Source: Terana coerulea
Taxonomy: Eukaryota > Basidiomycota > Agaricomycetes > Polyporales > Phanerochaetaceae
Direction of reading: 5' to 3'
Assembly (NCBI GenBank): GCA_024811115.1
Contig: JAKOGH010000950.1
Span: 1 to 16,067, forward strand
DNA: 16,067 bases
The notes under the pieces were generated by a model. That model saw only the letters and a list, made by a program, of their open reading frames with translations. It was not told where the DNA came from and did no database searches. Made by a program: the position numbers and the translations under genes. Position 1 is the stretch's first letter; every line of letters starts with the position of its first letter. Positions 8,728-16,067 of this stretch are shown here, in pieces.

Positions 8728-10739
8728 GTTGGAAGGTGAGAGCGAAGAGGCAGAGAGGCGCCGCGTGATGCGAGCGGGATGGACGTGCGGGGGCAGGGCT
8801 AAGCGCGTGACGTGGCGGACGCGCGCGCACGGCCGTTCTCGAAGGGCAAGAAGGCGGGGCGGGAAGATCCCGGGGACGCGCGATACGCTGGGGAAGCCGG
8901 GGGCCGATACGACGATCGGGCGCGTCCGTCGACGGACGTCAGCGGACGAGGGGCGGGTGTTTGTTCTTCCGGGCAGCAGAACGGTCAAGTTGGTATGTCG
9001 TGTAAGCTTTGTTCTGGCCGTCTTGGTCGCTGGGATGCCGCATACGCCTCCTGGGGCAGCAGCGCATCAGAGGACGACATCCTGCACTCGGTGCCGCGCC
9101 ACCGACGAGCTTCAGCGACAGAACGCTGTCTGCCTCCATTCCTGCCCTCCATCAGTCCCTCCCGCTGCCCCAAGCATCGCGATTCACACGGCCGACGCGC
9201 CGTTCGAATTCATATGCGTTCATCGACCGCCCGCCACCATCAGCGCAAGGTACGCAACGGACAGGCACGCGCGAGCGCAGAACGCTGATGGCCCGCCCCC
9301 GGACGCAACTCTAACAGCTCTCCGTGGTGGGAGGACGCGGCATCGCCATCCCGCCTGCGTCTGCCGCGGTGGCGCGTAGCGACAAATGCTGCTGCACCGA
9401 CCGAGCCCGCACCTCAGCAGACAGCCCTCGCGCCATCACGTCCTGCCGACTCCCCATAGTGCTGCAATCGTGGGATGCGCGCAGAGGCGCGTCCGCGCGC
9501 GACGCCGCACACGGCAGGGCACGCCGCATGCAGTCCGGGGAGGCCTGCGCCTCGATGCCGCCACCCCACCCGGCCTGGTCACGCCCGCACGCCTCGACAC
9601 CCGTGGGGCCATCGCCCTCCCGCGAGACCGCACGTCGAACGTTGCCCACCCTGCGCTGCCGCGACCCTGGAGCCGAGCGTTGGGCCGCTGGGTCTCGCCC
9701 GCGGCGCCCTGGCGCACGCGCTGCAGCCCTGCAGCGGGCGCGTCAGGGCTTGCGAAGCTTGTTTGAGCCGCCGCATGCACGCATGCACGCGATCGTAGCC
9801 AGGGTCTGCGCTGGCCCAAGCGACGTCGGGGCACGCGCGCCGCTATTGGCTGCGTCAAGGCTGTTTGGGAGGCGGCCATGGCGTGCCAGGGCGGGGGGCG
9901 CGGACAGGGCACCCGACCGCCCCCTCCGACATCTCGGCGCGTGCGTGCTCCCGGTGTGCAGCTGAGCAGGGGGACGGGCTCGGGAGACGGCATGGCTGAG
10001 CAACATCGCAGGCGCTCTGACCTTCAAGCGTGGACGCACCGCGACGCCGTCAACAATCGCCAAAAATTCTGGATCAACAGGGTGCAAGTCTGTTCCGCAC
10101 AGCCACATTGTGCAAACGCACACACGACTTGCGCCTGCCCCCAGGGCCCCGCTGGGCCCGGACCCTGCACGCTCCCCTCCACCCCTCGGAGCCCCCCCTG
10201 CGCATGTCCGTCTTCGCGGCCAGCGCACGTCGGCATCAGCCGCCACGCAGCAAACTCAAACCCCGCGACCGCCGCGGAGCCCCGCCCCAACCTTCACCCA
10301 CCCTTCCTCCTCACCCTTCCCACCCTGCGTCCCGCCAGACTGTCCCGCCTGGCCGCATCACGACTCGGACGACAGATATTGTGTCGTTGACGCGTCGACG
10401 GGGCACGCGACAGGCGGAGTCGGCGACACCGGGCCTGGCGTGCCCACGCCACAGCGTTAGCGACGTCGCCCCGCGCCGCCGCCGCTGCCGCCCGCTTCGC
10501 AGACGTCAGGCTGCTAGTAGGTACGTAGGCTGCATGCGGACAGCGCATCGCCGCGCTGGGCGTGCAGCGATCGGACGGCGGCGGCGCGTGTGCGTGGGCT
10601 GTTCGGCGGGGGCGCCCGGCTGTTGGAGCGTCGCGGGAGGAAGAAGTGCATTGCGCGGTGTGCTGCTGTGAGGGCGACGTCTGAAGAAAAAGGGGCAAGA
10701 CGCGTGTACGTCCAAACGGCCTGGCGTATCGGTTACCCC
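8728..10739. other. G+C-rich intergenic block, no gene recognised
   Basis: Large overlapping ORFs occur on both strands (8519-9379 plus, 9324-9965 plus, 9436-9993 minus, 10030-10671 plus, 10294-10983 minus). All are low-complexity Arg/Ala/Pro/Gly-rich and lack recognisable folds. Open frames on opposite strands over the same bases indicate chance openness from high G+C. No RNA gene was seen. Confidence 0.4.
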
Positions 10740-11142
10740 GCGCTGCTGCAGCCTGCTGCTCTTGCGACGACGTCGGGAGGGAAAAGGATACGGCGAGTGT
10801 GCCCGAAGGGAGTAAGCAGTACGTCTGCGACTCTCTTCGTTGGGTCCAAGGCTGACTGACGTGGAAGGGGCCGAGGCGTGTGCGACTACGGGGTGCAAGC
10901 ACGTCCGCACGTCGTGACATCGTCTCGCGCCGCGCCTGCCACCTGGGGTCCTCCTGCGCGGCGGGCTGCACCGGAATGCACACGGACAGAACATCGCATC
11001 ATCGCTGACGCTGCCGTGCCCGGTGCGCTGCTGCTGCTCTGCCAGTGGCGGTGACGGCTGGAGGGCACGGCGGGTGTGCCTGAAGGGAGCACGTCAGTAC
11101 GTTCAATGAGGTTCTCTTTGCTGGGTCTGTGGTTGACTGACG
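10740..11142. repeat. Diverged tandem duplication, unit about 281-285 bp
   Basis: Copy A (10740-10861) and copy B (11025-11142) align from GCGCTGCTGC through CTGCTGCTCT, ACGGCGAGTGTGCCCGAAGGGAG versus ACGGCGGGTGTGCCTGAAGGGAG, CAGTACGT, and GGGTC...TGACTGACG. The segment between the copies is not obviously repeated, so either the duplication included a now-diverged spacer or only part of the unit is conserved. Confidence 0.65.
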
Positions 11143-12175
11143 GGTACGGCGCTGGCAGCGCTGCTCGCCCTGCGTGTGCTGCGTGCACAGCGCGCAGAAG
11201 CCTGGGATACCCCAAAGCACGCGTGACGACACGTCTGCGGCATGCACCGGTGTCGCTTGCATCGGTGTCGCGGAGCGATCGCAGAGTGCCCGCCTGGCGG
11301 CGACGCACACAACTCGGCCGACCTGTGCGTGCACGGCGCGGACGCAGGCCCGAACGGCGGTACGTGCCGCGGTGGCGTGCGCCCCTGCCTCGCCACCTCC
11401 ACAGCCGACCACGACCGTCGCCCACCGGCAGCGCGCTGCCGCGCAATGCGGCAAGGTTCTGTACGCAAGAGGTATTGTGCGCCGCGCCCCACGGCGGTCG
11501 ATATCGCCGGTGGGCATCGTCGACATCGACATCGACATCCGCCGGCACGAGAGATCATCCTGCGCAATGCAGGGCCAGGCACGGCGGACCCAGGTGAGCC
11601 GTGCCGGTGGGCCTTGCGCTGGCGCATCCCGAGCAACTTTGCTGCTGTCGTCCTCAGCCACGGTGTGCGCTGAAGAATTTGGAATACGCACAGGGACAGG
11701 CACGGCGGCGGGCCGTGCGCACACCGCCATACGCACTGGGGGGGTGCGGTGTCCTGATCGCGGTCATCGCGGCGCACGCGGGCGGGAGGAGGCATACGTG
11801 CACGCCGCGCGCGGCGATCGTCACTGGAGTATGCATTATTGCGGCGTCGCGGAGACAACGAGTGTGCAAAGCCCGGCCCAGTGCCTCGGACGCATTGCAT
11901 TTACCGTATCTATGGCGGTGGCGGGCTCGGCGATCGCGGTGCGAACGGGTTTTGTGCCGACGCAGGAGGCGCGAGCGGGCGGTTTTGGGAAGGAGGCGGG
12001 ATCACGGCCGCGTCGGTGCGCGCGATACTCAGCCTGGGCCGCAGGCGCGCACAATCGTCTCCGAGTCTCCAACGCGAATACGGGCTGTATGAGCAATGCA
12101 ATAACGGTGAAATTTTTAGTTGCATAATGGTGTTGCGTCCCATCGCAATTTCAGGGTGACACGCACGCCACCACT
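11143..12175. other. G+C-rich intergenic block with short repeats
   Basis: Includes a short CGACAT hexanucleotide run at 11520-11537 and a 17-bp near-repeat, AGG[G]CCAGGCACGGCGG at 11571-11587 and AGGGACAGGCACGGCGG at 11692-11708 (16 of 17 identical). A plus-strand ORF covers 11174-12127 but is opposed by antisense ORFs and shows no domain, so it is not called a gene. Composition falls to AT-richer from about 12070. Confidence 0.4.
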
Positions 12176-12528
12176 CTGCAGTCGATCGTTTATCGACCAA
12201 GCTCCGCGGACGGGATATCTTCCGCTTCCAGGTAAGTACCTGGTCATTGTATAGTCACCGGTATATGAACGCTTCGCCACAGAGCACACGACGACACCTG
12301 CAGATCGCACGCCGGGATGTCTTGCGCTTACAGCCGTACATTCCATTCCACTCTGTGTACATGTATATACTTTGTGCAGCCACCCAAACGGGACGATCTC
12401 GCGACGGAGTGACATATGCCGCCGCGCACCACTGTCGTCGTCCCGACCTTCCCGGACGCGCACGGCCCCCTCCCGGCATTTAATTTACCATATATTCGAT
12501 CCGCAATCACATACGCGCGCGTGCGGAG
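12176..12528. other. AT-richer spacer with two hairpins, no gene recognised
   Basis: Two inverted repeats lie 30 bp apart: GTCGAT/ATCGAC at 12181-12197 (5-nt loop) and CCAGGTA/TACCTGG at 12228-12243 (2-nt centre). TA-rich words (ATGTATATAC near 12361, CATATATTCG near 12490) occur, but no coding sequence that they could serve was identified. The spacer runs up to the target-site duplication of element 2. Confidence 0.4.
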
Positions 12529-12536
12529 CAGCAGCC
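12529..12536 (+). repeat. Left target-site duplication of element 2
   Basis: CAGCAGCC directly precedes the left terminus AGGACCCCTGAC and is repeated exactly at 13212-13219. The bases beyond differ (G on the left flank, G-C on the right), so the duplication is exactly 8 bp. Confidence 0.85.
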
Positions 12537-12569
12537 AGGACCCCTGACAATAGGGGGGAGACGCCTGAG
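12537..12569 (+). repeat. Element 2 left terminal inverted repeat
   Basis: 33 bp; the first 22 bp are identical to the right end, and the ACGCCTGAG at its inner edge also matches. Confidence 0.87.
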
Positions 12570-12606
12570 GCCAAATCCGTATCATTTTGACGAAATTTGA
12601 CCCCTC

Positions 12607-12658
12607 ACGCCTGGTGCAGTCCGTATCAAAAGCCGGCCGTCAGGCCGGCGAGCCTGAG
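12607..12658 (+). repeat. Element 2 internal direct repeat, copy 1
   Basis: Consists of ACGCCTGGT, then CCGTATCAAA (12621-12630), then the perfect hairpin GCCGGCC-GTCA-GGCCGGC (12632-12649), then GCCTGAG. It is repeated in the same orientation at 13052-13106. Confidence 0.8.
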
Positions 12659-12903
12659 CCTTTGGTCCGTATCCGACCTGCGAAAGGAGGTATGCCTGAT
12701 CCCCTGGGCCCGAGGCCTGAGGCGGAACGACTCGGCCCTTTGACCGTCCTGGGTTACTTAGCTTGACGAGTTACCGAGAAATCAAAATTCTTGCCTACTC
12801 TCTGCCGAGCTGAACGCAACGAGGTCTCGAGAGGCCATAGTTGCCGCGGTCTAGCTCGACACTGCTTAGTAAGGCGCGTGGGAACCTGGCGACCGAGGCA
12901 GAT

Positions 12904-12923
12904 GCTGTTGCAGAAGCAACAGC
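12904..12923. repeat. Perfect 8-bp-stem hairpin inside element 2
   Basis: GCTGTTGC-AGAA-GCAACAGC, near the middle of the element. It could fold in single-stranded DNA or RNA. It is not followed by a T run, so a polymerase III terminator role is not indicated. Confidence 0.8.
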
Positions 12924-13051
12924 AAGCGAGAAGTATGTAGTGTGTACATGTGTAATATACAGCCTTACAGCATGAAACGTCCATTCTCGACCTGCTTCAT
13001 GGTGCGCTGAGCAATGTACTTACACTGTATAATATGTACTACAAGCCTGGG

Positions 13052-13106
13052 ACGCCTGGTCCTGTCCGTCCGTATCAAATCCGGCCGTCAGGCCGGAACG
13101 CCTGAG
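13052..13106 (+). repeat. Element 2 internal direct repeat, copy 2
   Basis: The same order as copy 1: ACGCCTGGT, CCGTATCAAA (13070-13079), hairpin CCGGCC-GTCA-GGCCGG (13081-13096), GCCTGAG. The start offset between copies is 445 bp. Confidence 0.8.
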
Positions 13107-13179
13107 GCAATCCGTACTGATTTGACCCAAAATCAGAAATTTCCGTCCGTATTCCTGGGACGAAATCGCGGACCCCCGG

Positions 13180-13211
13180 CTCAGGCGTCCCCCCCTATTG
13201 TCAGGGGTCCT
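13180..13211 (-). repeat. Element 2 right terminal inverted repeat
   Basis: 32 bp, the inverted partner of 12537-12569, ending TGTCAGGGGTCCT at the outer edge. Confidence 0.87.
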
Positions 13212-13219
13212 CAGCAGCC
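13212..13219 (+). repeat. Right target-site duplication of element 2
   Basis: CAGCAGCC, identical to 12529-12536. Confidence 0.85.
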
Positions 13220-14800
13220 GCACGCGCGCGGTGCAGCGGGAGCAGCGGGCCCCCGCGGCCGCCCCCCTGGCGCGAACGAGCGTCCGCGCACGCAGGCGGG
13301 GGCCCGCGAACCTCGGACGACGCGCGCACGCCGCGGGCGTCGAGGCGGCGCGAGGGGCCGTCGGCCGTCGATGACACGATAATTAAGGGGCGGCCTGGCG
13401 CGGGCGCGTGCGAGTGTCGCGCCCGGCGGGCGGGGAGGCGCCGGTGCCTGCGGGCCCTCCTGGACGCGCGCCCTTGGCGAGGGCGGGCAGCGCGGCATAA
13501 TGAAATCTGGCGTTGTGGCGCACGGCGCGGCGCGGGCCGGGCGGACGCAGCGTTGCGCCTGCACGCACGCACGCAAGCTCAGCGCAGCCCTCCAGGAGTC
13601 CTGGTCCATACACCGCCCGGCAGGACTGGGTCTGGGCGCACGCGCCTGCCGCCGCTGGCGTCACCGTGCGCCATCTGGGCCTCCGTCTTCTGGCGCACTC
13701 TGCGGCAACAACGGCGCGGGGGATATGTCATGCGCCGTGTGTCGCCGCGCGAGCTCGTATGTTTCTCCGGGCGCGCTTGGCCCACGCCACCACCCCCGCG
13801 AGGCGGGCGCGGGCAGGCAAGAGCGTCCGCCATTCGACAGGCATGTTGTGTGCTGCACATGCGCGCGCGGCAGACGCACGATCGGCAGGCACGCGAAGGC
13901 GTGAAGAAGGGACGGGAGCTGTGGTGCGCGCTGTGCAGGTGCGGCCCCGGCAGGCGAGAGGAAGAAGAGGGCGGCCGTGCTGCAGGCGCGGGGGCATCGA
14001 TAGATGGATCGGGGCGATGGCTGGCGCGACGCAGCACGGCGCAAGATGGGTACAAGCTCAGGTTCAAACGGGTTACGAAAGCCACAATCCAGACCGTTTG
14101 AACGCGCAGATGTGCACGGCGCTTCAGACGCCCGGAACGGCGCCTGGGGGTAGCGGGCGGCGGGCGGCGCGCCCACCGCCCACGTAGCCTCGTGTCGGCC
14201 GTCGCGAACTCGCCACCCCGTCACGCCCCCTCGTCGCCCGCGCCTGCGGCTGACTCCAGCCACGCCTGCGCGCCTGCGTCCTGATAAGCGTGCGCCGCCC
14301 CGTCGACTTGTCGCGTTTGCCGGATGCATCGATGGCAGCCCGATGGCCTGTGCGCCTGGCGCGCGCCGCGGGCCCAGCTGCACACACGCGCGCGTGCGGG
14401 AAGATTGCGTGCGCGAGACGCGACGTTCCGGGCGCGGTGCGCTGGCGCTGGCGCGCCGGGGCAGGCCGCCGTGGGGTGAAACGGCAGCATATCTCTGTTG
14501 GGAACGGTGATGCGCAGGGCGGGGCGCAGATGGCGCCGTGCCGGCCTGGCGCACTGTCGGGATGTCGGCGAGCCGTCCGTTGGCTGGCTGCACAGCGCCC
14601 ACCTGCGCGTCGCGCGTCCGTCGAATACAAAAGACGGTCTCATCTGGGCATGTCGAAACCGCAGGGCCCCAGGCGGACGGGCCTAGGAAATCAAGCGCGT
14701 TGTTCGTCAAACGTTGGGATATTCCTGGCTTGGGCGCGGCCGGCCGTCGTACGCGTCTGGGGGCGGCGTCCCGAGCGAACGAGTAGGCCGTGATTGCGGC
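13220..14800. other. Very G+C-rich intergenic block, no gene recognised
   Basis: Hand count of 13261-13320 gives 48 of 60 G or C. The longest ORF of the window (13661-14710, minus, 349 codons) lies here but overlaps long plus-strand ORFs (13513-14187, 13553-14101). It shows only Arg/Ala/Pro-rich low-complexity sequence without a recognisable fold, so it is not called. Confidence 0.4.
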
Positions 14801-16067
14801 TCCGAGCGACGTCGAGGGCAGTGGCTATCGTGCAGCGTCAGTCCGCGCGGGCGTGTGGTGCCCAGTGTGCGGGTGTTGTTGTGCAGAGGGCGCCGGGCCG
14901 GCCGCAGCGAGGCACCGTTTGGCAATAACACACCAGGGGTGCGTCCGTCCGGGAAATGCAGAAGCCAGCCAGGGCACAGACGATCGGCGCAAGAGGCACA
15001 GACAGAATACAAATGCGGCCAGAGGCGCGGCGTCGTGAGGGCGGGAGCGCATCAGCGCGGTCGACGGCGACGATGACGTGGTATTTCATCGCGAGGCAGC
15101 AAAGTTCGATGCAGGGGCGCCGCGACGTGTCGGGTCTGGCGGTGGGTGCAACCCAGTCGTGACGCGATCTGATGCGGACGAGGGCGGACGAGGCATCCGC
15201 GCAATAATCCATAATTGCGCAGGCTGGCGTTCGCGACAGACGCGTCCGGGCGCGCCAGGCGTTCCTGGGGTTTTCCATCCATGGGACCTTGCCCAGCGCA
15301 GCGGGCCGTTTCGAGGCTCGTTTCGTTCGACAACGAGGGGGCGCGGCAGAAGGGTGTCGCCTGCAGAGGAGGTGCCTCGAGCTGGCGCGAGCGATGTCTC
15401 GAGCGCGATGGCGGGCAATTCGATTAGGCCCGCCTGTCTATCTCGAGGCTCGATGAGGCGGCGTCGGCGGGTAGACTTGCAGCCGCTGTGTCCGTCGCGA
15501 TTAAGGGACCGTCTGCGATGTGGGTCGCCCCGCACAGGGGTTGTCCTCATCGTTCAGCATGGTATCGCGACTGTGCGCAACATGCCTAGCGGCCTGTCCT
15601 ATCCGGCATCGAAAATGAGGGCCAAAAATGGTCAAAATGACGGAAACGCACCGGCCGCCGTCGGGTTCGATCACGACACTGGTGGGGACGCTCTCCCGCC
15701 GCGGTGTGGCGTGGCAAGATGCGCTTTGCGCTGGCTAGGCCGAACGGGGCGACGGGCTGCGATTGGCTGCGGCGCCTGGCGCTGATGGCGCGGGCTGCAT
15801 TCGACGCGTCGCCTGGGAGTTGGCGGTCAGCGTCGCGGGCTGTCAGCGGGCGGCGAGAAGGAGGGCGGGAAGCACGTTGACGTCCGAAGGAGGCGGCACC
15901 TGTCACCCGGGCGTCTCGAGCCGGATGATTGGCACTGCCGGATAAGGATACATTAGATGGATCTGTGGCCTCAGCCGAGTATCCGGTGTCGCGAGCGTGG
16001 GAAACAGTGAGGCGAGGGGGTTCTGTTTTTCGAAGGTTCGAATGGAATTTGTGATGGAAGAGATCTC
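14801..16067. other. G+C-rich intergenic block to the window edge, no gene recognised
   Basis: A small hairpin (GCGCAAT...ATTGCGC, 15199-15220) lies in a brief AT patch. The plus-strand ORF 15078-15785 is opposed by minus ORFs 15086-15550 and 15586-15906 and has no recognised domain. From about 15930 the composition becomes balanced again, which may mark the approach of a gene beyond the edge; an ATG at 16041 is open to the window end but too short to judge. Confidence 0.35.

Larger units (their letters stand above)
12537..13211. mobile_element. Element 2: non-autonomous TIR DNA transposon (675 bp), hAT- or KDZ-type candidate
   Basis: The termini are inverted copies: 12537-12569 begins AGGACCCCTGACAATAGG, runs into six G residues and ends ACGCCTGAG; 13180-13211 is its reverse complement with one extra or missing base. 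Exact 8-bp duplications (CAGCAGCC) lie outside both ends. Inside are repeated TCCGTAT and GCCTGAG motifs and a directly repeated unit of about 52 bp. Subterminal repeats of this kind are binding sites for hAT transposases. An 8-bp TSD is characteristic of hAT and is also reported for KDZ/Zisupton-type elements of basidiomycetes. No transposase or long ORF is present, so the element is non-autonomous. The high match of the ends suggests fairly recent activity. Confidence 0.87.

Noticed and set aside
8519..9379. 286-codon plus-strand ORF with a hydrophobic stretch (VSFVLAVLVAGM)
   Set aside because: A single weak hydrophobic run in low-complexity sequence, with antisense ORFs over the same bases and no domain or splice pattern.
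10740..11142. Regular direct repeats as a CRISPR-like array
   Set aside because: Only two diverged copies of more than 100 bp, no uniform short repeats and spacers, and the host is a eukaryote.
11174..12127. 317-codon plus-strand ORF containing a DIDIDI repeat
   Set aside because: The acidic repeat is only the CGACAT microsatellite translated; the rest has no recognisable fold and is opposed by antisense ORFs.
12176..12250. Two neighbouring hairpins as an origin, attachment site or riboswitch
   Set aside because: Short stems of 6-7 bp arise by chance in this length of DNA and nothing nearby supports such a role.
13661..14710. 349-codon minus-strand ORF, the longest in the window
   Set aside because: It overlaps long ORFs on the other strand, is Arg/Ala/Pro-rich, has no recognisable motif, and high G+C makes such openings likely by chance.
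15660..15682. GGTTCGATC, resembling a tRNA B box
   Set aside because: The flanking bases cannot form a T-arm stem and no matching acceptor or anticodon arm is present; the similar GGTTCGAAT near 16034 fails in the same way.
15078..15785. 235-codon plus-strand ORF near the window end
   Set aside because: No motif recognised, and minus-strand ORFs of similar quality cover most of it.

Overview
The window looks like nuclear DNA of a filamentous basidiomycete (Agaricomycetes; class level is inference). The one well-supported gene is broken by six very short introns of 51-61 nt with GT...AG ends and CTRAY-type branch points, has a TATA box and a CT-rich leader, and uses GC-rich codons. That architecture is typical of mushroom-forming fungi and excludes bacteria. 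No rRNA, tRNA, CRISPR array or telomere repeat was seen.

Layout. 1-100: a short open frame that may be the 3' end of a plus-strand gene. About 292-660, minus strand: broken ankyrin-repeat coding sequence spread over three frames. 944-2140: a complete seven-exon gene for a DJ-1/PfpI (Hsp31-like) protein of 229 aa, with promoter and AT-rich 3' end. From 2140 to the window end (almost 14 kb) I find no recognisable protein. This stretch is G+C-rich and CpG-rich (48 of 60 bases are G or C at 13261-13320), which produces many long overlapping chance ORFs on both strands.

Two compact non-autonomous DNA transposons are set into this gene-poor block, each with inverted termini and an exact target-site duplication. 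Element 1 (5432-6086, 655 bp) has long imperfect TIRs of about 110 bp with CAG...CTG ends and a 9-bp TSD (GGATAGATG); this fits a Mutator-like element. Its interior is AT-rich (23 of 60 G+C at 5701-5760) and carries a 77-codon open frame of unknown origin. Element 2 (12537-13211, 675 bp) has TIRs of about 32 bp, an 8-bp TSD (CAGCAGCC), five same-strand TCCGTAT motifs and a directly repeated unit of about 52 bp containing a perfect hairpin; this fits hAT or another 8-bp-TSD superfamily such as KDZ/Zisupton.

The same desert holds three diverged local duplications (3150-3690, 7443-7667, 10740-11142), a 14-bp minisatellite and several perfect or near-perfect palindromes. No multi-gene pathway, defence system or biosynthetic cluster is visible. 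The most interesting content is the pair of short transposons and the unexplained G+C-rich, locally duplicating, apparently non-coding landscape around them.
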